Below are positions 42,011 to 50,623 of a stretch of DNA of 58,402 nt, piece by piece. The stretch lies in the NCBI GenBank assembly GCA_900772835.1, contig CAAGSA010000024.1, forward strand, positions 1 through 58,402. The letters are read 5' to 3'. The notes below the pieces were generated by a model, which made no database searches, was not told the DNA's origin, and worked only from the letters and a program-made list of their open reading frames with translations. Both the position numbers and the translations under genes were made by a program. The DNA is from an uncultured Prevotella sp. Lineage in GTDB: Bacteria > Bacteroidota > Bacteroidia > Bacteroidales > Bacteroidaceae. The first letter of the stretch is position 1. The number at the start of each line of letters is the position of its first letter.

Positions 42011-42415
42011 ATGGAACTACCTGATTTTATGTCATACTCCAACAAATTCACGAACAATGAATTTCTGGAAAAGATTGCGAAGATTGCAAAACGGGCAGGC
42101 GCGAAGCTTGTGTACGTGTCGCTGATTCTCTATTACACCCTGCAAAGCGACAAGGTGTCGATAAAGGACAAGGCTATAATTGTGGGCGCACTGGGCTATC
42201 TCATCAGTCCGCTCGACGTGATACCCGACGCCATACCCATCGTGGGACTGGGCGACGACCTCGCAGTGCTCGTATACGTGCTGAACAAGATTGGCAACGT
42301 GTCTGAAGAAATCAAGGAGAAGGCAAAGTCGAAACTCTCGAAATGGTTCGATGAAGACGAAATCGAAGAGATAAGCGAGATAAAATTCCAGTCGAACGAC
42401 AAGGAGGAAGAATAA
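42011..42415 (+). CDS. YkvA family (DUF1232) membrane protein
   Basis: The protein has 134 aa. The DUF1232 core includes KAIIVGALGYLISPLDVIPD followed by AIPIVGLGDDLAVL, with the conserved P-x-D-x-x-P-D and G-x-x-D-D residues in a hydrophobic hairpin. The C-terminus is acidic (DEDEIEEISEI). The function is unknown; family members are small membrane-associated proteins. TAAATTTG at 41963-41970 may be its -7 element. It precedes the HIT and trmD genes with gaps of 29 and 9 bp, so the three probably share a transcript. Confidence 0.88.
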   Translation: MELPDFMSYSNKFTNNEFLEKIAKIAKRAGAKLVYVSLILYYTLQSDKVSIKDKAIIVGALGYLISPLDVIPDAIPIVGLGDDLAVLVYVLNKIGNVSEEIKEKAKSKLSKWFDEDEIEEISEIKFQSNDKEEE

Positions 42416-42444
42416 AAAACAAACAAAAAACAAACGAACAAAAA

Positions 42445-42870
42445 ATGAACAGTGATCCTAAAGACTGTCTCTACTGCCAAAACAACGAGACATTGCACGA
42501 TCTGATGATCGAAGTAGCAAAACTGAGCGTCTCACGCGTATTCATCTTCAAGGAGCAGACCTATCACGGCCGCTGTCTCGTGGCATACAAAGACCACGTG
42601 GACGACCTGAACCTGCTGAGCGACGACGACAGAAACGCATTCATGGGCGATGTGGCAAGAGTTACACGCGCCATGCAGAAAGTGTTCAATCCCGACAAGA
42701 TAAACTATGGGGCATATTCCGACACTCTGTCGCATCTCCACTTCCACCTCATACCCAAATACAAGGGAGGGCCGGACTTCGGTGGCGTGTTCCAGATGAA
42801 CCCCAAGAAAGTGTATCTCGCGGAAGCTGAATACGCAGAAATGGCAGAGGCACTGAAAAAGGCACTGTAA
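42445..42870 (+). CDS. HIT family nucleotide-binding protein
   Basis: This is a cytoplasmic histidine-triad protein of 141 aa, probably a nucleotide phosphoramidase or dinucleotide hydrolase. The triad is HLHFH (His97, His99, His101), preceded by Ser96 where the usual pattern is H-x-H-x-H-x-x. The N-terminal CLYC is a typical zinc-ligand position. It lies directly upstream of trmD. Confidence 0.9.
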   Translation: MNSDPKDCLYCQNNETLHDLMIEVAKLSVSRVFIFKEQTYHGRCLVAYKDHVDDLNLLSDDDRNAFMGDVARVTRAMQKVFNPDKINYGAYSDTLSHLHFHLIPKYKGGPDFGGVFQMNPKKVYLAEAEYAEMAEALKKAL

Positions 42871-42879
42871 CAGAAAGGC

Positions 42880-43554
42880 ATGAGAATAGACATCATAACC
42901 GTGCTCCCCGCCATGATTGAGGGATTCTGCAACGAATCAATCCTGGCGAGGGCACAAAAGAAGGGACTGGCGGAAATACACCTGCACAATCTGCGCGACT
43001 ACACCACCGACAAATGGCGCCGCGTGGACGACTATCCATACGGCGGATTTGCCGGAATGGTGATGCAGTGCGAACCCATAGACCGCTGTATCTCCGCACT
43101 GAAGGCGGAGCGCGACTACGACGAGGTGATTTTCACATCGCCCGACGGTGAGCAGTTCAACCAGCACGTGGCGAACGACCTCTCGCTGAAGCAGAACCTC
43201 ATCATCCTGTGCGGACACTACAAGGGCATCGACCACAGAATACGCGAGCACCTCATCACACGTGAGATAAGCATAGGCGACTATGTGCTCACGGGCGGAG
43301 AACTTGCTGCGGCAGTGATGGCGGACGCCATAGTGAGAATCGTGCCGGGAGTAGTGGGCGACGAGCAAAGCGCGCTCTCGGATTGCTTCCAGGACGATAT
43401 GCTCTCTGCCCCCATATACACACGTCCGGCAGACTACAAGGGATGGAAGGTGCCGGATATACTGCTGAGCGGAAACGAGGCAAAGATAAAGGACTGGGAG
43501 ATGGAGCAGAGCTACGAAAGAACCAGGCGCCTGCGTCCGGACCTGCTGAAATAG
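42880..43554 (+). CDS. trmD: tRNA (guanine-N1)-methyltransferase TrmD
   Basis: TrmD makes m1G at position 37 of tRNAs read by CNN codons, which prevents +1 frameshifts and is essential in most bacteria. It has 224 aa. The SPOUT knot is visible: YPYGGFAGMVMQCEPI near residue 53, LCGHYKGIDHRIREHL near 108, and the SAM-binding SIGDYVLTGGELAA near 130. The C-terminal domain holds RPADYKGWKVPDILLSG. It is last in the DUF1232-HIT-trmD run. The rplS/rimM partners common in other phyla are absent here. Confidence 0.96.
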   Translation: MRIDIITVLPAMIEGFCNESILARAQKKGLAEIHLHNLRDYTTDKWRRVDDYPYGGFAGMVMQCEPIDRCISALKAERDYDEVIFTSPDGEQFNQHVANDLSLKQNLIILCGHYKGIDHRIREHLITREISIGDYVLTGGELAAAVMADAIVRIVPGVVGDEQSALSDCFQDDMLSAPIYTRPADYKGWKVPDILLSGNEAKIKDWEMEQSYERTRRLRPDLLK

Positions 43555-43602
43555 AGAGAGTATTCTATAAACTTAAATCAATAACCCATAAAAACAAGCA
43601 TT

Positions 43603-44118
43603 ATGGAAGGAATCAATTATGTAGCCACCCCGAAACTGGGTTTCGCTGAGGCAGTAAAGAAAGTGTTGACCAATGTGACAAACTTCAACGGACGTTCACG
43701 CCGCTCCGAGTATTGGTGGTATGTGCTCGCCACAGTTATATTTAATATGGTAGTAGGTCTGCTTCTCGGCAGATTGTCATTGCAGACATCCATCCTGAGC
43801 ATTATCATATCGCTGTCGATGCTTGCTGTAACGGTAAGGCGTATGAAGGATTCAGGCAAGAGTCCGATATGGGCATACCTGAACGTTGCGCTCTCCATCA
43901 TCACTGTAATATATATGTACGTATCGGGATTTTACGATTTTGCAAATACGGCAAATCCTAATCCCGCCGACATTGTGGCAATATGTGCAAATCCCTTCTT
44001 CCTTGCAATGGTGACATTGTCTTTCGTAGTGGGATTGGTGGTTTTCATATTCAGTCTCTTCGACAGCAATATCGGACCAAACAAATACGGTGATTCCCCC
44101 AAGTATGTGGCAGAATAA
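43603..44118 (+). CDS. DUF805 membrane protein
   Basis: This inner-membrane protein has 171 aa and four predicted membrane segments. The DUF805 signature FNGRSRRSEYWWYVLA is at residues 28-43, and VRRMKDSGKSPIWAYLN in the middle matches the family's R-x-x-D-x-G pattern. A second loop between helices 3 and 4 is longer than usual (FYDFANTANPNPADIVAICA). The ending SNIGPNKYGDSPKY is also characteristic. The function is unknown. Confidence 0.9.
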   Translation: MEGINYVATPKLGFAEAVKKVLTNVTNFNGRSRRSEYWWYVLATVIFNMVVGLLLGRLSLQTSILSIIISLSMLAVTVRRMKDSGKSPIWAYLNVALSIITVIYMYVSGFYDFANTANPNPADIVAICANPFFLAMVTLSFVVGLVVFIFSLFDSNIGPNKYGDSPKYVAE

Positions 44119-44185
44119 CTGGTGGCTGCAGACAGCAGCTTTGCAGACAGTATTTCTAACCTGTCAGCTCGTATGACTAAAAAAG

Positions 44186-44236
44186 AAACTCTCCTCGCCG
44201 ATTACCATAAATGATGTCGGCGAGGAGAGTTTTTTA
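44186..44236. terminator. Bidirectional terminator between DUF805 and pheS
   Basis: AAACTCTCCTCGCCGA (44186-44201) pairs perfectly with TCGGCGAGGAGAGTTT (44217-44232), followed by T's on the plus strand and by a T-rich flank on the minus strand. It serves the convergent DUF805 and pheS genes. Confidence 0.9.
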
Positions 44237-44264
44237 TATCCTTCTCTTTTTGCAGATAATGCCT

Positions 44265-45302
44265 TTAGTTTGCAGCTTCAAACTCCTCAAGGAAGCGCAC
44301 GTCGTTCTCGGAGAACATACGCAGGTCGGAAACCTGATATTTCAGGTTGGTGATGCGCTCCACACCGAGTCCGAAGGCATATCCGGTATACACTTTGCTG
44401 TCGATGCCGCACAGCTCAAGCACGTTCGGGTCAACCATTCCGCAGCCCAGGATTTCCACCCATCCCGTGTGCTTGCAGAATCCGCAACCCTTGCCTCCGC
44501 AGATGTGGCACGATATGTCCATCTCTGCACTCGGCTCAGTGAACGGGAAGTAGCTCGGGCGCAGACGGATTTTAGTGTCAGTGCCGAACATCTCGCGTGC
44601 AAACGTGAGGAGCACCTGCTTCAGGTCGGTGAACGACACGTTCTTGTCGATATACAGTCCTTCAATCTGGTGGAAAAAGCAGTGGGCGCGTGCCGTGATG
44701 GCCTCGTTGCGGTATACGCGTCCCGGACAGATGATGCGGATTGGCGGCTGTGATGTTTCCATCACGCGTGCCTGCACCGAACTCGTGTGGCTGCGCAGCA
44801 GAATGTTTTTAGTCACGTCGTTCGGGTTCTGTTCCACGAAGAACGTGTCCTGCATGTCGCGTGCCGGATGGTCGGCGGCAAAGTTCATCTTCGTGAACAC
44901 GTGCATGTCGTCCTCCACTTCCGGTCCGTCGGCAAGAGTGAATCCCATACGCGAGAAGATGTCTATGATTTCGTTTCTGACGATAGTCAGCGGATGGCGT
45001 GTGCCGAGTTCTATCGGGTAGGCAGTCCTTGTCAGGTCGATGCCCTGGCAGCTGTCTTCATTCGTGTCGATGGCGTCGCGCAGGGCGTTCAACTTTTCAA
45101 GTGCAGTCTGCTTCAGTTCGTTGATTTTCATGCCCACTTCTTTTTTCTGTTCCGCAGGCACAGTCCTGAAGTCTGCCATTACGGCATTTATCTCTCCCTT
45201 CTTGCTCAAGTATTTAAGGCGCAGAGCCTCAATCTCCTCGGCATTGGATGCCGTCATTCCCTTCACCTCCTCAAGGAGGTTTGCAATCTTGTCAAGTATC
45301 AT
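44265..45302 (-). CDS. pheS: Phenylalanyl-tRNA synthetase alpha subunit
   Basis: This is the catalytic subunit that charges tRNA-Phe with the beta subunit as an alpha2-beta2 enzyme. It has 345 aa. An N-terminal coiled-coil (residues 1-85) binds tRNA. The class II core has ADGPEVEDDMHVFTKMNFAADHPARDMQDTF, motif 2 (RNEAITARAHCFFHQIEGL) and motif 3 (YAFGLGVERI). Cysteines in CHICGGKGCGFCKHTGW form a zinc-binding-like insertion found in many bacterial members. pheT is not adjacent. Upstream, TAATTTTG (45426-45419 on the minus strand) is a possible -7 element. Confidence 0.96.
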   Translation of the reverse strand: MILDKIANLLEEVKGMTASNAEEIEALRLKYLSKKGEINAVMADFRTVPAEQKKEVGMKINELKQTALEKLNALRDAIDTNEDSCQGIDLTRTAYPIELGTRHPLTIVRNEIIDIFSRMGFTLADGPEVEDDMHVFTKMNFAADHPARDMQDTFFVEQNPNDVTKNILLRSHTSSVQARVMETSQPPIRIICPGRVYRNEAITARAHCFFHQIEGLYIDKNVSFTDLKQVLLTFAREMFGTDTKIRLRPSYFPFTEPSAEMDISCHICGGKGCGFCKHTGWVEILGCGMVDPNVLELCGIDSKVYTGYAFGLGVERITNLKYQVSDLRMFSENDVRFLEEFEAAN

Positions 45303-45553
45303 GTTTAAAAAAACTACTGTTTATTCTTTTTGTTTTATATATCCGTCATGCCGCCGTCAGCCCATCGCGCTTGCTCACGAAATTGCTTGCCGTCAACGGC
45401 ATACACGCTATTCGGGAGCAAAATTACTGCATTTTTTTGAGAATCGTGCATAATAAGATAGATATTTAACGATTATGGAAGAATCAGCCGAAGCAAACTG
45501 CATTATCTGCGCTCATCCGGTGGGTGATATGGATGCTTGTTGAAAAAAATCAT
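45303..45553. other. Intergenic region upstream of pheS
   Basis: About 250 bp. It contains only the possible pheS -7 element (45419-45426). No gene, repeat or strong hairpin was seen. Confidence 0.5.
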
Positions 45554-45584
45554 AAAAAAAGACCCGCACAAAACGGTGCGGGTC
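45554..45584 (-). terminator. Terminator of the GIN-domain gene
   Basis: On the minus strand GACCCGCAC (45584-45576) pairs with GTGCGGGTC (45569-45561), followed by seven T's (45560-45554). It lies just beyond the stop codon at 45621. Confidence 0.88.
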
Positions 45585-45620
45585 TTCATTTTGCAGTTTA
45601 TGAAAATAATTGTTTTATTT

Positions 45621-46349
45621 TTACCATCTCTTCAGTTTCTTTGTGTCTATCTCGCCGCTGCCGCGCACCTGTTTCTTCAGGTCTTTCACGTAGCCCTTCA
45701 GTTCCACGTCGCCGCTGCCGAATACGGAACAGGTGACGTGGCCTGTGCGTGTAAAGCGCACGTCCACATCGCCGCTGCCCTTCACGCTGATGTCGGCACG
45801 TCTCTGTGCCACGAGGTTCTTTATCTCCACGTCGCCGCTGCCGTATATCTGCACCGAGGCATTGTCGCATATCACGTTTCTCATCTCCACGTCGCCGCTG
45901 CCCTTTATCACTACCGACAGATTGTCGGTGTCCAGCTTGCCGTCGGACTTGAAGTCGCCGCTGCCCGTGATGTTCACTGCCGTCAGGTCTGGGGCACTTA
46001 CGTATACCGTCACATCGTCGCTGCCAAAGAAATGCCATCCGCTATTTGTCCCCTTTTCTGCCACGGTGAGTGTCTTGCCGTCTGACGATACCGTCAGCCG
46101 TTCCACGTCGTCATGGTGCGGTCCCGCCACCGTAACTTTCGGTCTGCCGCCGTTCGTCTGCTTGAACACCACGTCTGCCGACCCCTTTATCACGATACGC
46201 GTGAAATACGGCACGCTGAACTGTTTGCTTGCCTTCTTGCTTCCGTTCACATTCATTACCGTAGGGCTTGCCATACTTGCAGCGGCAGGCGTAAGGCTTC
46301 CGGCTGCCATCGCAGCCACAAACACTGCTGTCATCAAAATCTTGTTCAT
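45621..46349 (-). CDS. Exported GIN-domain (DUF2807) protein
   Basis: The protein has 242 aa with signal peptide (MNKILMTAVFVAAMAAGSL ending near AAA). The mature part is a right-handed beta-helix-like repeat. The unit G-S-G-D-V-x recurs about every 19 residues (ITGSGDFK, IKGSGDVEM, IYGSGDVEI, VKGSGDVDV, VFGSGDVEL, VRGSGEI), the hallmark of the GIN/DUF2807 domain, described as a putative autotransporter adhesin head-like domain. The DNA repeats GTCGCCGCTGCC accordingly. It is probably periplasmic or surface-exposed; the role is unknown. It is a single gene. Confidence 0.87.
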   Translation of the reverse strand: MNKILMTAVFVAAMAAGSLTPAAASMASPTVMNVNGSKKASKQFSVPYFTRIVIKGSADVVFKQTNGGRPKVTVAGPHHDDVERLTVSSDGKTLTVAEKGTNSGWHFFGSDDVTVYVSAPDLTAVNITGSGDFKSDGKLDTDNLSVVIKGSGDVEMRNVICDNASVQIYGSGDVEIKNLVAQRRADISVKGSGDVDVRFTRTGHVTCSVFGSGDVELKGYVKDLKKQVRGSGEIDTKKLKRW

Positions 46350-46554
46350 AAGCGCATTTTTTTATTCTCTTTTATAATATAAAGACGTATGGAAGCCTGC
46401 AAATGTTGCATCGCTCGTTGTCTTTTTCTGAAAAAAAACTTAATAGGCGTGAGTTCGACAAATAAAAAAGATGTCCGGCGACAAGTAATAAGCGGCAGTA
46501 TGGAATATAGCGTTTGTATAATGCAGATTATTCCCAATAATATAGCTTCAATAC

Positions 46555-46585
46555 TTTGGCGTTTCCATAATTATATATATATTTG
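46555..46585 (+). promoter_or_regulatory. Promoter of the GH13 gene
   Basis: TTTG (46555-46558), a 19-bp spacer and TATATTTG (46578-46585) match the Bacteroidetes consensus, about 30 bp before the chosen start codon at 46616. Confidence 0.8.
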
Positions 46586-46615
46586 CACATAACATATTAC
46601 ATAATCACAAACATA

Positions 46616-48304
46616 ATGAAAGAAAAAATAATAATCTATCAGATTTTTACCCGACTCTTCGGGAACACGAACACAACACGCAGACACAATGGGACTCTGG
46701 AGGAAAACGGATGCGGAAAGATGAACGGGTTCACACCTGCCGTGCTGAAGCGAATCAGGGAACTGGGCGCTACACACGTGTGGTACACCGGAGTGATACG
46801 CCACGCCACTACCACCGACCGTTCCGGCAGCGGCATACCGAGACAGCATCCGGCTGTGGTGAAGGGAAAGGCTGGAAGCCCGTATGCCATCACCGACTAC
46901 TACGACATTGACCCCGATTTGGCTGTAGACACGGACAGGAGAATGCAGGAATTTGAAAGTCTGGTGGAGCGCACGCATAAGGCAGGGCTGAAGATGATAA
47001 TTGACTTCGTGCCGAACCACGTGGCGCGGCAATACAGCTCCATAGCCAAGCCAGACGGAGTGAAGGACTTCGGCGAGGACGACGATACGAACAAGCAGTT
47101 CGACCCGATGAACAACTTCTATTATTGTCCTGGTGTGCGCTTCGAACCGTGCATAGACCTGCTCCACGGCGAAGAGCAGCCATACGAGGAATTTCCGGCA
47201 AAGGCAACGGGCAACGACTGCTTCGGCAACAGACCTGGCGCCAACGACTGGTATGAGACGGTGAAACTGAACTACGGCGTGGACTATTGCGATGCCGGAG
47301 GACTGTCTACACACTTCACTCCCATCCCCGACACATGGACGAAGATGCGCGACATACTGCTCTTCTGGGCAGGAAAAGGGGTGGACGGATTCCGATGCGA
47401 CATGGCAGAGATGGTGCCCGTGGAGTTCTGGAGATGGGCCACATCAGAGGTGAGGAGAGAATATCCGGAGGTGGCGTTCATCGGCGAGGTGTATGCCCCA
47501 TCACGCTACCGCGAATATATAGCCGCAGGATTCGATTATCTCTACGACAAGGTGGGGATGTACGACTGCGTGCGCGGAGTGGTGTGCGGCAACCGTGCCG
47601 CTGCCGACATCACGCGCGAATGGCAGAATACCGACGATATTGCCGACCGTATGCTCTACTTCCTTGAGAACCACGACGAGCAGAGGCTGGCGAGCGACTT
47701 CTTTGCCGCCGACGGCAGGAAGGGCATACCTGCACTCATCGTATGTGCGCTGATGCGCCGCAATCCGTTCATGCTCTATGCCGGACAGGAGTACGGCGAA
47801 CGGGGAATGGACGAAGAGGGATTCAGCGGAAGGGACGGGAGGACCACGATTTTCGACTACTGGTCGCTTGACTCGCTCATCCACGGCTATTCGCAGCGCC
47901 GTAAGCTCACATCCGGCGAGAGGGCGTTGGAGGCTGAATACAGGAGGATACTGAACATCGCCAAAGGGGAGAAAGCCATAGGCGAGGGAGATTTTTTCGA
48001 TCTTATGTACGTGAATCCCACATCTGCCCACTTTGATGCCTCGCGCCATTATGCCTTCATCCGCAAGTATGAGGGAGAGGTGATAATCGTGGCGGCAAAC
48101 TTCTCTGGCGATGTTGCCGACATAAAGCTGAACATACCGCAGCACGCTTTCGATTTTCTGCATCTTCCCGCGGGCATCATGCAGGCAACTGACTTGCTGG
48201 ACGGCGAACCGGCAGCAGTATGCCTTTCGGCGGAGAGTCCGATGGCTATGAGCATCAAGCCGTGGTCGGCGAAAATAATCAAAATCAGTTCCGCCCCCCA
48301 GTAG
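46616..48304 (+). CDS. GH13 alpha-amylase family glycosidase, cytoplasmic
   Basis: This alpha-glucan-acting enzyme of glycoside hydrolase family 13 has 562 aa from the ATG at 46616 (MKEKIIIYQIFTRLFGNTN). The frame extends 11 codons upstream into the promoter and is rejected. The four GH13 regions are visible: IIDFVPNHV (region I, about 128-136), GFRCDMAE with nucleophile Asp262, FIGEVY with acid/base Glu291, and ENHDEQR with Asp354. A C-terminal beta domain follows. There is no signal peptide, so it acts on glycogen or imported malto-oligosaccharides. No sus-type genes are adjacent. Confidence 0.92.
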   Translation: MKEKIIIYQIFTRLFGNTNTTRRHNGTLEENGCGKMNGFTPAVLKRIRELGATHVWYTGVIRHATTTDRSGSGIPRQHPAVVKGKAGSPYAITDYYDIDPDLAVDTDRRMQEFESLVERTHKAGLKMIIDFVPNHVARQYSSIAKPDGVKDFGEDDDTNKQFDPMNNFYYCPGVRFEPCIDLLHGEEQPYEEFPAKATGNDCFGNRPGANDWYETVKLNYGVDYCDAGGLSTHFTPIPDTWTKMRDILLFWAGKGVDGFRCDMAEMVPVEFWRWATSEVRREYPEVAFIGEVYAPSRYREYIAAGFDYLYDKVGMYDCVRGVVCGNRAAADITREWQNTDDIADRMLYFLENHDEQRLASDFFAADGRKGIPALIVCALMRRNPFMLYAGQEYGERGMDEEGFSGRDGRTTIFDYWSLDSLIHGYSQRRKLTSGERALEAEYRRILNIAKGEKAIGEGDFFDLMYVNPTSAHFDASRHYAFIRKYEGEVIIVAANFSGDVADIKLNIPQHAFDFLHLPAGIMQATDLLDGEPAAVCLSAESPMAMSIKPWSAKIIKISSAPQ

Positions 48305-48343
48305 GCAGGCTGAATACCCCCACATATATATAAATATAATATT

Positions 48344-48808
48344 ATGGAAGAACCAGTATTGAACGCCCACAACAAGGAGGAGTTTCCGCCAGCCCACACC
48401 GCCGAGCATCTGCTCAACCAGACGATGATGAGGATGTTCGGATGCGAACGCTCGCGCAACGCTCATATCGAGCGCAAGAAGAGCAAGATAAGTTATATCC
48501 TCGACCACAAGCCCGACCGCAAGGAGGAAAAGGAAATAGAACGGAGGATGAACGAGCTGATAGAGGAGGATTTGCTCGTAAGGTTCGAATTTGTCGATCG
48601 CGACCATATCCCAGCCGACGTGAAGCTCGACCGTCTGCCCGACGATGCCTCGGAGACGCTGCGCCTGGTGCGTATCGGCGACTACGATGTTTGTCCGTGC
48701 ATCGGTAAGCACGTGCGCTCCACGTCACAGATAGGCAAGTTCGTGCTTCTGGGCACAAACTGGGACGAGGAGAAAAGGTCGTTCAGAATCAGGTTTAAAA
48801 TCGTCTGA
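48344..48808 (+). CDS. Free-standing alanyl-tRNA editing domain protein (AlaX-like)
   Basis: The protein has 154 aa and resembles the second-additional (SAD) editing domain of AlaRS/ThrRS. The zinc-binding residues are visible: HTAEH (His18, His22) and CIGKH (Cys119, His123). Such AlaX-type proteins hydrolyse mischarged Ser- or Gly-tRNA-Ala in the cytoplasm. The N-terminal AlaRS-like beta-barrel is missing, so it is a short AlaX form. The end of the gene (from 48778) is the first of three 35-bp tandem repeats, so the C-terminal residues FRIRFKIV may have been altered by the duplication. It lies 39 bp after the GH13 gene. Confidence 0.82.
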   Translation: MEEPVLNAHNKEEFPPAHTAEHLLNQTMMRMFGCERSRNAHIERKKSKISYILDHKPDRKEEKEIERRMNELIEEDLLVRFEFVDRDHIPADVKLDRLPDDASETLRLVRIGDYDVCPCIGKHVRSTSQIGKFVLLGTNWDEEKRSFRIRFKIV

Positions 48809-48882
48809 TAAAGTAGTTCAGGATTAGGTCGAAGACCGTCTGATAGAATTGTTCGGAATCAGACCGAAGACCGTCTGGTGCG
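48778..48882 (+). repeat. Three 35-bp tandem repeats over the AlaX-like stop codon
   Basis: The units are 48778-48812, 48813-48847 and 48848-48882. Aligned positions share G-T-T-C-x-G-x-A-T-x-A-G and end CGTCTG. Unit 1 encodes the last residues and the TGA stop of the AlaX-like gene; units 2 and 3 follow it. Units 2 and 3 are closer to each other (both have CGAAGACCGTCTG) than to unit 1. Confidence 0.85.
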
Positions 48883-48891
48883 TATATGAAA

Positions 48892-48933
48892 ATGGCGTGC
48901 AACACTCCTTGATTCAGGAGTTGTTGCACGCCA
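48892..48933. terminator. Bidirectional terminator, AlaX-like gene / fabD
   Basis: ATGGCGTGCAACA-CTCCT pairs with AGGAGTTGTTGCACGCCAT with a one-base bulge. It lies between convergent genes. The flanks are A/T-rich rather than pure T-runs. Confidence 0.75.
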
Positions 48934-48990
48934 TATATTTTCTCGTTTCCCTTTTAGCGCAGCCTTCTGCGCTAAAGTCTTATTTCCGTT

Positions 48991-49878
48991 TTACTGTATG
49001 CCGTGGGCGCTTACAGTCTTGTCGATACGTCCGATCATTCCCTGCAGGGCCTTGCCCGGTCCGCACTCGGTGAAATCGTCTGCACCGTCGGCAATCATAT
49101 TCTGCACACACTGTGTCCATCGCACCGAGCTTGTCAGCTGTGCAATGAGGTTCTGCTTGATTTCAGCAGGCTCAGTGTGTGGCTTTCCGTCAACGTTCTG
49201 ATATACTGGGCATTTAGGAGCGTGTATCTCAGTCTTCTCGATGGCAGCCTCAAGCTCGTCCTTTGCCGGTTGCATCAGCGGAGAGTGGAACGCACCGCCC
49301 ACCTTCAGCGGCAGGGCGCGCTTTGCTCCGGCAGCCTTCAGCTTCTCGCAAGCCTCCTGTATAGCCTCGATGTTTCCTGAGATTACAAGCTGTCCGGGAC
49401 AGTTGTAGTTGGCAGGAACCACCACGCATCCCGGTTTGCTCACCTCGGCGCAGATAGCCTCAATCTTGTCGTCGGCCAGTCCCACAATGGCAGCCATAGT
49501 CGAAGGTGCAGCCTCGCATGCCTTCTGCATTGCCATGGCACGGGCATAAACCAGCTTCAGTCCGTCCTCGAAGTTCAGTGCTCCGGCTGCCACGAGGGCA
49601 GAGAACTCGCCCAGAGAGTGGCCTGCCACCATAGAAGGCTGGAAGGCGTCGCCCATGCAGAGCGCACTGATAACGCTGTGGAGGAACACTGCCGGTTGTG
49701 TCACCTTTGTCTGCTTCAGTTCCTCGTCGGTGCCGTTGAACATGATGTCTGTGATGCTGTATCCGAGAATCTCGTTAGCCTTGTCGAAGAGTTCTTTTGC
49801 CAATGGATTGTTGTCGTAGAGGTCTTTGCCCATACCTACGAACTGTGCTCCCTGTCCGGGAAATACAAATGCTTTCAT
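48991..49878 (-). CDS. fabD: Malonyl-CoA:ACP transacylase (FabD)
   Basis: FabD loads malonyl groups onto acyl carrier protein for type II fatty acid synthesis. It has 295 aa. The N-terminus MKAFVFPGQGAQFVGMG is typical, the nucleophile Ser88 is in GHSLGEF, and the catalytic His is in GGAFHSPLM near residue 198. A conserved Gln (PGQG) and Arg region (YARAMAMQ) are present. It stands alone, not in a fab cluster. A clear promoter lies upstream. Confidence 0.95.
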   Translation of the reverse strand: MKAFVFPGQGAQFVGMGKDLYDNNPLAKELFDKANEILGYSITDIMFNGTDEELKQTKVTQPAVFLHSVISALCMGDAFQPSMVAGHSLGEFSALVAAGALNFEDGLKLVYARAMAMQKACEAAPSTMAAIVGLADDKIEAICAEVSKPGCVVVPANYNCPGQLVISGNIEAIQEACEKLKAAGAKRALPLKVGGAFHSPLMQPAKDELEAAIEKTEIHAPKCPVYQNVDGKPHTEPAEIKQNLIAQLTSSVRWTQCVQNMIADGADDFTECGPGKALQGMIGRIDKTVSAHGIQ

Positions 49879-49949
49879 TCTTATTCTTTTAGTTTACTAA
49901 TACAATCTTTAGAAAAGTCTTCCGCTGCAATTTTGCACGAAAACCGCTG

Positions 49950-49980
49950 CAAAGTTACTGAAAGTCTTGTGTTTGACAAA
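49950..49980 (-). promoter_or_regulatory. Promoter of fabD
   Basis: On the minus strand TTTG (49980-49977), a 19-bp spacer and TAACTTTG (49957-49950) match the Bacteroidetes consensus. The leader would be about 65 nt. Confidence 0.8.
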
Positions 49981-50026
49981 ATTAGTTGGCTTCTTTTTCG
50001 CTTTTTTCGCCCCGTTATTGTGTGCG

Positions 50027-50599
50027 CTACATCTTTCTTATCACCCTGCGGCAGCGTTCCAGCTCCCTTTCCGTCAGCGGTTTGCCCTTCAGCGTGCCGC
50101 CCTTCTGTATTGTCTTTACGAGTCGGAAACCGCTGTAGCGCAGAATCTCGTGCAGTGCGCGTTTCACGCCGCGCGTCTGGTTTGCAATGATGTTCAGCGG
50201 CCACATCGTGGTGCAGGTAGTGATGATTACGGCGCGTTTGCCCTTGTGTAGTGGCAGTGGGATACCAAAGCGGTTTTCGCCCATCATGCCGTATACGATA
50301 CGGTCGAATAGCACCTTCAGCGCACCGGGAATGTTGCCCCAATAGCAAGGGGCACCGATGACCATGCAGTCGCAACGGCGTATTTTCTCGAGTGTGCGCT
50401 GGGCGTCGTCCTCCGGCAGCACGCATTGTAGGCTGCTGCGGCACGCCATACATGCGTGGCACGGTGCAACGTGGAGTTTGTCCACACGCACATACTGCGT
50501 GTCGTACCCCTGGCGTGCAGCCTCGTCAATCATTGCTTGCATCATCCTGTCGATGTTGCCGCCGTGGCGTGGACTGGCATTTATGAAAAGGATATTCAT
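50027..50599 (-). CDS. NAD(P)H-dependent FMN oxidoreductase (flavodoxin-like fold)
   Basis: This probable flavoprotein of the NADPH-dependent FMN reductase type has 190 aa. The phosphate-binding loop INASPRHGGNIDRM is at residues 6-19. CHACMACR near residue 47 is a Cys-rich motif typical of iron-sulfur-associated or multimeric flavoproteins of this group (usual pattern C-x2-C-x2-C). GAPCYWGNIPGALKVLFDR binds the flavin ring. Substrates could be quinones, nitro or azo compounds. It is a single gene 80 bp after the PAP2 gene. Confidence 0.85.
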   Translation of the reverse strand: MNILFINASPRHGGNIDRMMQAMIDEAARQGYDTQYVRVDKLHVAPCHACMACRSSLQCVLPEDDAQRTLEKIRRCDCMVIGAPCYWGNIPGALKVLFDRIVYGMMGENRFGIPLPLHKGKRAVIITTCTTMWPLNIIANQTRGVKRALHEILRYSGFRLVKTIQKGGTLKGKPLTERELERCRRVIRKM

Positions 50600-50623
50600 C
50601 GTGTTTTGTATTTATAAAACAGT

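Noticed and set aside
45700..45960. CRISPR-like spaced repeats (GTCGCCGCTGCC recurring)
   Set aside because: The repeats encode the G-S-G-D motif of a GIN-domain protein in one open frame and are not identical or evenly spaced.
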